Origin: Dechloromonas aromatica (nom. nud.) | GTDB taxonomy: Bacteria > Pseudomonadota > Gammaproteobacteria > Burkholderiales > Rhodocyclaceae | Assembly: GCA_017848965.1 (NCBI GenBank) | Contig: JAFIHA010000063.1 | Span: forward strand, 58,684-122,683 | Direction of reading: 5' to 3' | DNA length: 64,000 bases | Part shown: piece after piece, positions 1 through 10,266 of the stretch | Layout of the letters: every line of letters starts with the position of its first letter | Position numbering within the stretch: position 1 is the stretch's first letter | Notes under the pieces: model-generated | The model's database searches: none | Told to the model about the DNA's origin: nothing | The model's input: only the letters and a program-made list of their open reading frames with translations | Program-made: the position numbers and the translations under genes

Positions 1-776
1 TGCAGGCCGACGGCGGGCTGGAGCGCTACGAACTGGCCGACCTGCGCGGCAGCGACGAACTCGGCCTGCTCGCCAGCGGCCTCGACGACCTCTTGCGTCG
101 GGTACGCGAGGACGCCGGGCGCGAGCGCATCCGCGCCGCCCAGGAGAAGGACATGTGGCACGCCGTCGGCCACGAGATCATGTCGCCGCTGCAGAGCCTG
201 CTGGCGCTGCACGGCGACCCAGCCGACCCCAGCCACCGCTACATCAGCCGCATGCAGCAGGCGGTGCGCGTGCTCTACGGCAGCGCCAGCCCGAGCGAGG
301 CCTTCGCCGGCAGCCAACTGGAAATCGCCAGCCTCGACCTCGCCGCCTTCCTGCGGCACGTCGCCGAAAATGCCGGCATCGCCGACCTGAACTGCGCCGG
401 CGTCGACGCACCGGTTCTCGTGCGCGCCGACGAGTTCGCGCTGGAAGACGTCCTCGCCCACCTGCTGCGCAACGCCGAACGCTACCGTGCGCCGGGCTCG
501 CCGATCACCCTGACGCTGAGCGCCGACGAACACCAGGCCAGCGTCAGCGTCGCCAACCGTGGGCCGGGCATTGCCGAAGAGATGCTGGAACGCATCTTCG
601 AGTACGGCGTCTCCGACCAGGCCGACGCCGGCGCCGCCGGCAACCGCGGCCAGGGGCTGTTCGTCGCCCGCACCTACATGGCCAAGATGGGCGGCACCAT
701 CGTCGCGCGCAATAGCGCCGACGGCGTCGCCTTCGTCCTCAGCCTGCCGCGCGCCGACTTCGCGCCGGCGCGCTGA
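1..776 (+). CDS. sensor histidine kinase, C-terminal part (5' end outside window)
   Basis: The reading frame is open from the left edge, so the gene starts before the window and a TTG at 93 is not a real start. The first visible residues look like the end of a HAMP linker (ADLRGSDELGLLASGLDDL). They are followed by a HisKA-like helix with the phospho-acceptor candidate in GHEIMSPLQ (codon 171-173) and a HATPase_c domain with NRGPGI and GNRGQGLFVA boxes. It is a membrane-type two-component kinase by family knowledge; its sensor domain is not visible. It converges on gpmI with 6 bp between the stop codons. It lies upstream of the 2574-15680 signalling cluster but is separated from it by the opposite-strand gpmI, so it is not in the same transcript. 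Confidence 0.85.
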   Translation, partial: QADGGLERYELADLRGSDELGLLASGLDDLLRRVREDAGRERIRAAQEKDMWHAVGHEIMSPLQSLLALHGDPADPSHRYISRMQQAVRVLYGSASPSEAFAGSQLEIASLDLAAFLRHVAENAGIADLNCAGVDAPVLVRADEFALEDVLAHLLRNAERYRAPGSPITLTLSADEHQASVSVANRGPGIAEEMLERIFEYGVSDQADAGAAGNRGQGLFVARTYMAKMGGTIVARNSADGVAFVLSLPRADFAPAR

Positions 777-782
777 ACGGCG

Positions 783-2420
<1,638 letters not shown>

Positions 2421-2573
2421 CGGGTTCCCTACAAAAAAACGGGGCGAAAACGCCGCCGGCGCCTGGACAATCCGCCCAGAAAAATGGAGTTGCGGTATTT
2501 TAACGCTTGACGCTTGCCTGAACGGCTGGCGCAGGCCAAAATGACAACAATAACAAATGTAAGAGGAAACACG

Positions 2574-5531
2574 ATGGCTGACCTTGCTGCCTCCGATGCC
2601 AAGACACCCCGTCCGGTAGTGCTTGCCGTCGATGACATGAAGGCAAACCTGGCCATCGTCGTGGCCATGCTCGAAGACCTCGAGATTGAGGTCCGCTGCG
2701 CCGAAAGTGGGGAAGCCGCGCTGCGTGCCGCCGTTGAGCCCCCCCAGCCCGACCTCATCCTGCTCGACGTCATGATGCCGGGGATGGACGGCCATGCCGT
2801 GCTCGCCCGCCTGCGTGCCGACCCCGCCACCAGCCAGATCCCGGTGATCTTCGTCACCGCCCTCAACTCGCCCAACGATGAACAGAGCGGACTGCTCGAA
2901 GGCGCCGTCGATTACATCACCAAGCCGCTGACCGCTTCGACCTTGCGCGCCCGGGTCAAGAACCACCTCGAACTGAAGTGGGCACGCGACCGCCTGGCCC
3001 GACACAATGCCAACCTGGAAATCGAGGTGCAGCGCCGCCTGCTGGAAAACCAGGACCTCGCCGCCCGCCTGCAGCTGACCCTGTCCGCCTCCAGTCTCGG
3101 GATCTGGGAATACCACCACGACGACGACCGCCTTGAGTTGAATCCCGATCTCTGCCGCATGCTCGGCCTCGAAAGGACGCCGGGCTCAATGGCCGCCGCG
3201 CTGCCGCTGATCCACCCGGACGACAGCAAGCTGGTCCTGGCCGCCATCCGCAAGCCGCCCCCGCCGGGCGGCGCCGCGCAGATCCGCGAATTCCGGCTGC
3301 GCCACGCCGACGGCCGCTGGCTCTGGGTCGAAAGCCGCGGCCAGGCCCTCTACCGTGATGCGGATGGCGCCCCGCTGGTCAGCGCCGGCACCATCGCCGA
3401 CATCACCCGGCGCAAGGAAATCGAGATCGAGCGCCAACTGACCTCGGTCGTCTTCACCGGCATCAACGACGGCATCTGCATCGCCGACCCGGCCAGCCGC
3501 ATCCTCAGCGTCAACGAAGCTTTCTGCCGCATCACCGGTTACAGCGCCGAGGAAGCGATCGGCCAGACCACCGCCATCCTGCGTTCCGGCAAACACGGCC
3601 CGGCCTTCTACCAAAGCTTGTGGCAGAGCCTGGAGCAATGCGGCGGCTGGCAGGGCGAGATCACCAACCGGCGCAAGAACGGGGAGCTCTATTCGGCCTG
3701 GCTGAGCGTTTCGGCGATCCGCGACCCGCATGGCCGCGTCACCCATTACGTCGGCCTGATCAGCGATATCTCCGAACGCCTGCAGGCGGCCGAACGCATC
3801 CAGTATCTGTCCAGTTTCGACCCGCTGACCGACCTGCCGAACCGCGCCCTGCTCAGCGACCGCCTCGCCCAGGCACTGCACAACGCGAGCCGCATGGCGC
3901 GCCAGACGGCGATCCTGCTGCTCGACCTCGACCGCTTCCGGGTGATCAACGAGAGCTTCGGCGCCCTGTTCGGCGACGCACTGCTGCAGGAAGTCGCCCA
4001 GCGGCTGAAGACGCTGGTGCGCGACGGCGACACCGTCGGCCGCCGGTCCGGCGCCGAGTTCGGTTTCGTGATGGTCAACCTGGAGCACGAGAGCGACATC
4101 ATCGCCCTCGCCCAGCGCCTGCTCGACGCTCTCAGCCTGCCCTTCACGATCAACGGCCAGTCGGTCTCGCTCAATGCCTGCATCGGCATCAGCCTCAGCC
4201 CGCGCGACGGCGGCACGGTCGACGAACTGATGAAGACTGCCGACGTCGCGCTGTCGCGCGCCAAGCACGCCGGCAGCAACGTCTTCCGCTTCTATTCGCC
4301 GGAAATGGATGCCGACGCCGCCCGCCGCCTGGCCCTGGAAAGCGCGCTGCGCAGCGCGCTGGAGAACTGCGAGCTGGCGGTTTACTACCAGCCCCAGGTC
4401 AGTCTCGACAGCGGCCGGCTGATCGGCATGGAAGCCTTGCTGCGCTGGCACAGCCCACAGTTCGGCACGGTCTCGCCCGGCGAGTTCATCCCGCTCGCCG
4501 AAGACAACGGTCTGATCGTGACGATCGGCGAATGGGTGTTGAAAACCGCCTGCCGCCAGGCCAGGCGCTGGCTCGACCTGGGCATCGGCTCACCGCTGCG
4601 GCTGGCGGTCAACCTGTCGGCTCGCCAGTTCCGCCAGGCCGACCTGACCCGCATGGTCGGCCACGCCCTCAGCAACAGCGGCCTGCCGGCCGCCGCGCTG
4701 GAGCTGGAAATCACCGAAAGCGCCTTCATCGACGATGTCGACCAGGCGATCGCCATGTGCCACGACCTGAAGAAGCTCGGCGTCAAGCTGTCGCTCGACG
4801 ACTTCGGCACCGGCTATTCGTCACTGTCCTACGTTTCGCGCTTCCCCTTCGACAAGATCAAGCTCGACCAGAGCTTCGTCAGGGACATCATCGAAAATCC
4901 GGTCAACGCGGCGATCGCCACCGCCGCCATCGTCATGGCACGCAGCCTGAACCTGGCGATCCTCGCCGAAGGCGTCGAAACCGAGGCCCAGGCCCGCTTC
5001 CTGCGCGGCCGCCGGTGCGACGCGATTCAAGGCTACCTGTTCGCCCCGGCGCTGCCGGTCAACGAATTCGAGCAACTGCTGACCGGCCGCCAGACGCTGC
5101 CGATCGCCGATCTGCCGTCGGTCGGCGAAAACACGCTGCTCATCGTTGATGACGAACCGAACATCCTTGCCGCCCTGTCGCGCCTGCTGCGCCGCGAGGG
5201 CTTCCACATCCTGACCGCGGAAACCCCGTCCGCCGCCTTCGAACACCTGGCCAAGCACCCGGTGCAGGTTGTTCTCTCCGACCAGCGGATGCCGGAAATG
5301 TCGGGCAGCGAATTCCTCTCCCGCGTCCGCCAGCTTTACCCGGACACCGTGCGCATCGTCCTCAGCGGCTACACCGACCTCGACAGCGTGACCAGCGCGA
5401 TCAACCAGGGCGCCATCTACAAATTCCTGACCAAGCCCTGGGACGACGATGCGCTGCGCGAGGAAATCCGCGACGCCTTCCGCCTGGTCAAGGAAAGACG
5501 CCAGCACTTCGCCACCAGCCACCAGCCATGA
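2574..5531 (+). CDS. REC-PAS-PAS-GGDEF(degenerate)-EAL-REC c-di-GMP phosphodiesterase
   Basis: A 985-residue cytoplasmic signalling protein. Domains in order: receiver (about 10-132, phospho-Asp in LLLDVMMP), two PAS domains (about 165-415), GGDEF (about 425-590), EAL (about 600-850), second receiver (about 866-985, with KPWDDD). The GGDEF signature reads RSGAEF, so the catalytic acidic residue is lost and cyclase activity is unlikely. The EAL domain keeps EALLRW, the Asn of VNLSARQF, the Glu of EITES, DDFGTGYSSL, the Lys of IKLDQSF, AEGVETE and QGYLF, so c-di-GMP hydrolysis to pGpG is expected. The ATG at 2574 is preferred over 2514 because AGAGGAA lies just upstream. It is the first gene of a translationally coupled cluster; its stop overlaps the next start by 4 bp. 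Confidence 0.92.
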   Translation: MADLAASDAKTPRPVVLAVDDMKANLAIVVAMLEDLEIEVRCAESGEAALRAAVEPPQPDLILLDVMMPGMDGHAVLARLRADPATSQIPVIFVTALNSPNDEQSGLLEGAVDYITKPLTASTLRARVKNHLELKWARDRLARHNANLEIEVQRRLLENQDLAARLQLTLSASSLGIWEYHHDDDRLELNPDLCRMLGLERTPGSMAAALPLIHPDDSKLVLAAIRKPPPPGGAAQIREFRLRHADGRWLWVESRGQALYRDADGAPLVSAGTIADITRRKEIEIERQLTSVVFTGINDGICIADPASRILSVNEAFCRITGYSAEEAIGQTTAILRSGKHGPAFYQSLWQSLEQCGGWQGEITNRRKNGELYSAWLSVSAIRDPHGRVTHYVGLISDISERLQAAERIQYLSSFDPLTDLPNRALLSDRLAQALHNASRMARQTAILLLDLDRFRVINESFGALFGDALLQEVAQRLKTLVRDGDTVGRRSGAEFGFVMVNLEHESDIIALAQRLLDALSLPFTINGQSVSLNACIGISLSPRDGGTVDELMKTADVALSRAKHAGSNVFRFYSPEMDADAARRLALESALRSALENCELAVYYQPQVSLDSGRLIGMEALLRWHSPQFGTVSPGEFIPLAEDNGLIVTIGEWVLKTACRQARRWLDLGIGSPLRLAVNLSARQFRQADLTRMVGHALSNSGLPAAALELEITESAFIDDVDQAIAMCHDLKKLGVKLSLDDFGTGYSSLSYVSRFPFDKIKLDQSFVRDIIENPVNAAIATAAIVMARSLNLAILAEGVETEAQARFLRGRRCDAIQGYLFAPALPVNEFEQLLTGRQTLPIADLPSVGENTLLIVDDEPNILAALSRLLRREGFHILTAETPSAAFEHLAKHPVQVVLSDQRMPEMSGSEFLSRVRQLYPDTVRIVLSGYTDLDSVTSAINQGAIYKFLTKPWDDDALREEIRDAFRLVKERRQHFATSHQP

Positions 5532-7750
5532 GCGAACTACCCTTCCTGGTTTGGGCGCTCGTCGCCCTCGGTAGCGGACTGCTGATCCATCAGCGCTGGC
5601 GCATCGCCGGCCTGCAGGCAGAGCAAGGGCGTTACCAGGCGATTTTCGACAATGCCATGGTCGGCATGGCCAACTCGACCCCGGCGTTGCGCTGGACCGA
5701 CGCCAACCCGACCCTTTGCCAGATCCTCGACCAAAGCGTGGCAAACCTGACCGCCGTCGACTGGCTCGACTTCGTGCACCCGGAAGACCGCCCGGTCACC
5801 CAACGCCTGCTCGACGCCATCCGCCACGGCGAACGCGCTACCGGCACGCTCGAAGTGCGCTGCCTGCGCCGTGACGGCAGCATCGTCTTCGTCAATCTCG
5901 GGATGCAGGCGATCCGTGGCGACAGCGGCGAACTCGACTCGCTGTTCATGGTGATCGAGGACATCACCCAACGCCAGGTCGCGGAAACGCAGTTCGCCAA
6001 TCAGGTGAACCGTTCGCTGGTCCTGATCGAACTGCCGCGTCAGGCCGAACTCCTCGACGAGCGGGAATTCATGCGCTACGCGCTGGAGCGAGCCGAGGCG
6101 CTGACCGGCAGCCGGATCGGCTTCATGCATTTCGTTAACGACGACGGCGAGAACATCGAACTGGCGATCTGGACCCGAAACACGGTTGAACACTACTGCA
6201 CGGCGGTCGCCGATCGCCACTACCCGATCAGCAAGGCCGGTATCTGGGCCGACGCCGCCCGCACCGGACAGGCGGTGATGGTCAACGATTACGCCGCTGC
6301 CGAAAACAAGCGCGGCCTGCCGGAAGGCCATTCGCAACTGACTCGCCTGCTCAGTGTGCCGGTGCTCGAAAATGGTATCGTCCGCATGCTCGCCGGCGTC
6401 GGCAACAGGGAAAGCGACTATGCGGCTTACGACAGCGAGACGGTACAGTTGATCGCCAACGAAACCTGGCGCATCGTCCGTCGCCAACGGGCGGACCGGG
6501 CCTTGCGCCTGGCCATGCAGGTGGTCAACGCGAGCCCGGTGGTCTGCTTCCGCTGGGCGGCAAGCCCTGAGTGGCCGGTCGTCTTCGTTTCCGAAAACGT
6601 CCGCCAGTGGGGCTATACCCAGGAGCAGTTGCAGTCCGGCACCATCTCCTTCTCAAGCATCATCCACCCCGACGATCTCGCTCGGGTCTGCGACGAAGTC
6701 GCCCGCCACACCGCCGCCGGGCTCAACGCCTACGAGCAGGAATACCGCTTGATCACCGCCCAGGGCGAGGTGATCTGGGTAGTCGACCGGACCAAGGTCA
6801 GTCGTGACGCGCAGGATCAGCCGACGTACTATGACGGTGTGATCACCGACATCAGCGAACGCAAGCAGCAGCAACTGTTGATCGCCGACGCCCTGGCGCA
6901 GCAACGGGTTCTCAACAAGCGCCTGGAGGAAGCCAACAACCAGTTGCTGCAATCCGAAAAAATGGCCTCGATCGGCCAACTGGCGGCCGGCGTCGCCCAC
7001 GAACTGAACAACCCGATCGGCTTCGTGCACTCCAACCTCGGCACCCTCGACGGCTACATCCGCGACCTGATGGCAATCATCGACGCTTACGCCGCGAAAA
7101 GCGGCGACGACTACCCGCACCAGAAGGAAATGCAGTTGCTGCGCGAGGAGCGCGATTTCGATTTCGTCCGTGAAGACATCTTCAAGCTGTTGGCGGAATC
7201 CAAGGACGGCCTCGCCCGCGTGCGCAAGATCGTCCAGGACCTGCGCACCTTCTCGCGCGTCGGCGAACAGGAATGGCAGGAAGCCGACCTGCACGAAGGG
7301 CTCGATTCGACGCTCAACATCGTCTGGAACGAACTCAAATACAAGTGCGAGGTGGTCAAGGACTACGGCGACCTGCCGCCGGTCTATTGCCTGATCTCGC
7401 AACTCAACCAGGTATTCATGAACCTGCTGGTCAATGCCGGCCACGCGATCGCCGTCAAGGGCACGATCACCATCCGCACCCGGCAACTCGACGAGGCACG
7501 GGTCAGCGTCGAGATCAGCGACACCGGCTGCGGCATCGCCCAGGAAAACCTCAACCGCATCTTCGAGCCTTTCTTCACCACCAAACCGGTCGGCAAGGGT
7601 ACCGGCCTCGGTCTCTCGCTTGCCTACGGCATCATCCAGCGCCACCACGGCTCCATCGCCGTCACCAGCGAACCCGGCCGCGGCAGTACCTTTCGCGTCA
7701 TCCTGCCAATCCACCCGCACGGCACCGGCATACCCGAGGACCAGCCATGA
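5528..7750 (+). CDS. PAS-GAF-PAS sensor histidine kinase
   Basis: A 740-residue kinase. One hydrophobic N-terminal segment (about residues 6-21) suggests a membrane anchor without a periplasmic sensor. It is followed by PAS (about 25-145), a GAF_2-like domain (about 170-325; KAGIWADAARTGQAVMVNDY), a second PAS with PAC (about 330-455; DGVITDISERK), a coiled coil, HisKA with H491 in AAGVAHELNNPIGF, and HATPase_c (GCGIAQ, GKGTGLGLSLAYGI). Autophosphorylation and transfer to one or more of the neighbouring receivers is the expected role. It overlaps both flanking genes by 4 bp (ATGA). Its HisKA region closely resembles those of the kinases at 10263 and 13707. The ligand is unknown. Confidence 0.93.
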   Translation: MSELPFLVWALVALGSGLLIHQRWRIAGLQAEQGRYQAIFDNAMVGMANSTPALRWTDANPTLCQILDQSVANLTAVDWLDFVHPEDRPVTQRLLDAIRHGERATGTLEVRCLRRDGSIVFVNLGMQAIRGDSGELDSLFMVIEDITQRQVAETQFANQVNRSLVLIELPRQAELLDEREFMRYALERAEALTGSRIGFMHFVNDDGENIELAIWTRNTVEHYCTAVADRHYPISKAGIWADAARTGQAVMVNDYAAAENKRGLPEGHSQLTRLLSVPVLENGIVRMLAGVGNRESDYAAYDSETVQLIANETWRIVRRQRADRALRLAMQVVNASPVVCFRWAASPEWPVVFVSENVRQWGYTQEQLQSGTISFSSIIHPDDLARVCDEVARHTAAGLNAYEQEYRLITAQGEVIWVVDRTKVSRDAQDQPTYYDGVITDISERKQQQLLIADALAQQRVLNKRLEEANNQLLQSEKMASIGQLAAGVAHELNNPIGFVHSNLGTLDGYIRDLMAIIDAYAAKSGDDYPHQKEMQLLREERDFDFVREDIFKLLAESKDGLARVRKIVQDLRTFSRVGEQEWQEADLHEGLDSTLNIVWNELKYKCEVVKDYGDLPPVYCLISQLNQVFMNLLVNAGHAIAVKGTITIRTRQLDEARVSVEISDTGCGIAQENLNRIFEPFFTTKPVGKGTGLGLSLAYGIIQRHHGSIAVTSEPGRGSTFRVILPIHPHGTGIPEDQP

Positions 7751-9063
7751 ACGAAACCAGTCAGGCCCCCACCCTGCTCCTGGTCGACGACGAACCGAGC
7801 ATCCTGTCGGCCTTGCGCCGCCTGTTCCGCCCGCAGGGTTACCGCATCCTGACCGCCGAAGGCGGTGCCGCCGGCCTCGCCATCATGGAAGGCGAAGCGG
7901 TGAATCTGGTGATTTCCGACATGCGGATGCCGGAAATGGACGGCGCCACCTTCCTCAAACAGGTCCGTGAACGCTGGCCGCAGACCAAACGCATCCTGCT
8001 CACCGGCTACGCCGACATCACCTCCACCGTTTCGGCGATCAACGAGGGCGAAATCTACCGCTACATCGCCAAGCCCTGGGACGACAAGGAAATGCTCGCC
8101 GTCGTCCGGGAAGCCTGCGAACACCAGCGTCTGGAACAGGAAAACCGGCGTCTGACCGAACTCACCCAGGCCCAGAACGAAGCCCTGAAAACCCTCAACG
8201 CCAGCCTCGAACAGAAGGTTGCCGAACGCACCGCCGAACTCAGCCAGGCGCTGACTTTCGTCGAGCAGGCGCATGGCGAACTGAAGAAATCCTTCATGAC
8301 CAGTGTCCAGGTCTTCGCCGGCCTGATCGAACTGCGCAGCGGCCCGCTCGGCAAGCAACTGGCCGGCCACGGCCGGCGCGTCGCCGAACTGGCGCGCAGC
8401 CTCGCCCGCCACCTCGGCCTAGCCGAAAGCGACGCCCAGAACATCCTGCTCGCCGGCCTGCTGCACGACATCGGCAAGCTCGGCCTACCCGACGAACTGC
8501 TCGGCCGCCCGTTCAACATGCTGAGTGCCGAGCACCGTGCCCAGGTAATGAAACACCCGGTGGTCGGCCAGAACATCCTGCTCGGCATCGAACGCTTCAA
8601 GGAAGCCGCGGTGCTCGTCCGCCACCACCACGAGTCCTACGACGGCAGCGGCTACCCGGACCATCTCGCCGCCATGGCGATTCCGCAGGGTGCCCGCATC
8701 CTCGCCGTCGCCAACGATTACGACGCGCTGCAGGTCGGCACCCTGGTGCAGCGCCCGCTGAAACCGGCCGAGGCACTCGACTTCCTGATCGAGAATCGCG
8801 GCAAGCGCTACGACCCGGCAGTGGTCGACGCGCTGGTCAGGCTGGTCGCCGAAACCGTCAAGGGCGGCCCGCAGGAAATCCCGCTGCGCACCATGCACCT
8901 GAAACCCGGCATGACGGTCAGCCGCGACCTGATGCACCGCGACGGTTACCTGCTGCTCGCCGCAGGCAGCGTGCTCAACAGCGACATCATCGGCCAGTTG
9001 ATCCGTCTGGAACAGGTCGAGCAGCAAAATCTCACCGTTTATATCCGCCAGGAGGAAAAATGA
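7747..9063 (+). CDS. REC-HD-GYP response regulator (c-di-GMP phosphodiesterase, RpfG type)
   Basis: A 438-residue protein with a receiver (1-125; D58 in ISDMRMPEMDG, then AKPWDDK), a coiled coil (about 130-190), and an HD-GYP domain (about 195-370) with HD at H240-D241 (LLHDIGKLG) and the HHE...DGSGYP motif from H293. A C-terminal extension of about 70 residues follows. HD-GYP proteins hydrolyse c-di-GMP to GMP; the intact signature predicts activity under receiver control. The chosen ATG at 7747 overlaps the preceding kinase stop by 4 bp; the frame is open farther upstream only because of GC bias. Its 3' end overlaps the next receiver gene by 4 bp, so co-translation is expected. Confidence 0.94.
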   Translation: MNETSQAPTLLLVDDEPSILSALRRLFRPQGYRILTAEGGAAGLAIMEGEAVNLVISDMRMPEMDGATFLKQVRERWPQTKRILLTGYADITSTVSAINEGEIYRYIAKPWDDKEMLAVVREACEHQRLEQENRRLTELTQAQNEALKTLNASLEQKVAERTAELSQALTFVEQAHGELKKSFMTSVQVFAGLIELRSGPLGKQLAGHGRRVAELARSLARHLGLAESDAQNILLAGLLHDIGKLGLPDELLGRPFNMLSAEHRAQVMKHPVVGQNILLGIERFKEAAVLVRHHHESYDGSGYPDHLAAMAIPQGARILAVANDYDALQVGTLVQRPLKPAEALDFLIENRGKRYDPAVVDALVRLVAETVKGGPQEIPLRTMHLKPGMTVSRDLMHRDGYLLLAAGSVLNSDIIGQLIRLEQVEQQNLTVYIRQEEK

Positions 9064-9620
9064 GCCGCATCCTGATCGTCGACGACGAAGCATCGATCCT
9101 CAAGGCGCTGCAACGCCTGTTGCGGGTCGCTCCCTGCACCTACGGCAACCGCCGCTTCACGCTCGAGGTGCACACCGCGACCTCGCCGCTGCACGCCCTG
9201 GAACTTGCCCGCCATGAAGAATTCGACCTCTTCATCAGCGATTACCGGATGCCGGAGATGGACGGCATCGAGTTCCTCAAGCACGCCAAGGCCGTGCAGC
9301 CCGACGCGGCGCGCCTGATCCTCTCCGGCTACGCCGACCTCAACGCCCTGGTGCGGGCGGTCAACGAAGTCGGCATCGACCGCTTCATCGGCAAGCCGTG
9401 GAACGATTACGACCTGATGTCGGCGATCGGCCAGGCGCTGGCGCACCGTGAGCTGCTGCTGGAAAACCGCCAGCTCGCCGACCTGGTGCGCGTCGAGATG
9501 GGCGACAAGACGCCGGAACAGGTCGAGGCGGAACGTCTGGAACGCCTGGAACCCGGCATCACCAAGGTCAACTGGGGACCGGACGGCTCGGTGCTGCTCG
9601 ACGAGGCAGGGGCCGACTGA
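9060..9620 (+). CDS. response regulator, receiver domain with short C-terminal extension
   Basis: A 186-residue protein. The receiver (about 1-130) has the acidic pair in LIVDDEA, the phospho-acceptor D61 in ISDYRMPEMDG, LSGYADL, and the switch Lys in GKPWNDYD. The remaining ~50 residues are charged and helical, with no DNA-binding or enzymatic domain that I recognise. It may therefore act by protein contact, for example on the GTPase encoded immediately downstream (one base between TGA and ATG). A 12-residue loop between beta1/alpha1 and beta2 (VAPCTYGNRRF) is longer than usual. It overlaps the HD-GYP gene by 4 bp. Confidence 0.9.
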   Translation: MSRILIVDDEASILKALQRLLRVAPCTYGNRRFTLEVHTATSPLHALELARHEEFDLFISDYRMPEMDGIEFLKHAKAVQPDAARLILSGYADLNALVRAVNEVGIDRFIGKPWNDYDLMSAIGQALAHRELLLENRQLADLVRVEMGDKTPEQVEAERLERLEPGITKVNWGPDGSVLLDEAGAD

Positions 9621-9621
9621 A

Positions 9622-10266
9622 ATGCCTGACCAGGACGGCAAGCGCCTGAGCTTCAAGCTGGTCTATTACGGACCGGCGCAGAGCGGCAAGACGACCAACC
9701 TGCTGGCGCTGCACGAACAACTGGCCCCCGAGCAGAAGGGCGAAATGATGAGCATGGAGACGCAGGACGACCGCACCCTGTTCTTCGACCTGCTGCCGCT
9801 CGGTTTCCACGCCCCCTCCGGGCTGTCGATCCGCTGCCGCTTATTCACCGTACCCGGCCAGGTCGCCCACGACGGCACCCGCAAAGCGGTGCTGTCGCGC
9901 GCCGACGGCGTCGTCTTCGTCGCCGATCTCCAGCGCAACCAGGAAACCAACAATGCCGAAGCCTTCCGCAGCCTGAGCGAGAACTGTGCGCGCGTCGGCA
10001 TCGACCTCGAGCGCCTGCCGCTGGTCGTCCAGTTCAACAAGAGCGACCTGCCGAGCGCCATCCCGCAGACGGAAATCCGCGAGCGCTGGCAGTCGGCGCC
10101 GTGGCCGCTGCATTTCGCGTCGGCGCTGCACGGCGAAGGCGTGCGCGAGACCTTCGCCAGCCTGCTCGGCGCCCTCTACCGGCGCCAGGACGAGGCCTGC
10201 GGCCTGAGCCGGGAACATGGCCTGAACGAGGCCGCCTTCGTCGCCGGATTGATGGGGACGCCATGA
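9622..10266 (+). CDS. MglA-family Ras-like GTPase
   Basis: A 214-residue small GTPase. It shows the P-loop GPAQSGKTTN (G17-T25), the MglA-like switch I region DDRTLFFDLLPL, switch II in TVPGQVAHDGTRK followed by ADGVVFVADLQ, and NKSDL (about residue 139) for guanine recognition. In Myxococcus and Thermus, MglA sets cell polarity and controls type IV pili and motility motors, with MglB as its GTPase-activating protein. No MglB/roadblock protein is recognisable nearby. The start at 9622 gives the usual family length; upstream in-frame sequence belongs to another frame of the receiver gene. Its stop overlaps the downstream kinase start by 4 bp. Confidence 0.9.
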   Translation: MPDQDGKRLSFKLVYYGPAQSGKTTNLLALHEQLAPEQKGEMMSMETQDDRTLFFDLLPLGFHAPSGLSIRCRLFTVPGQVAHDGTRKAVLSRADGVVFVADLQRNQETNNAEAFRSLSENCARVGIDLERLPLVVQFNKSDLPSAIPQTEIRERWQSAPWPLHFASALHGEGVRETFASLLGALYRRQDEACGLSREHGLNEAAFVAGLMGTP

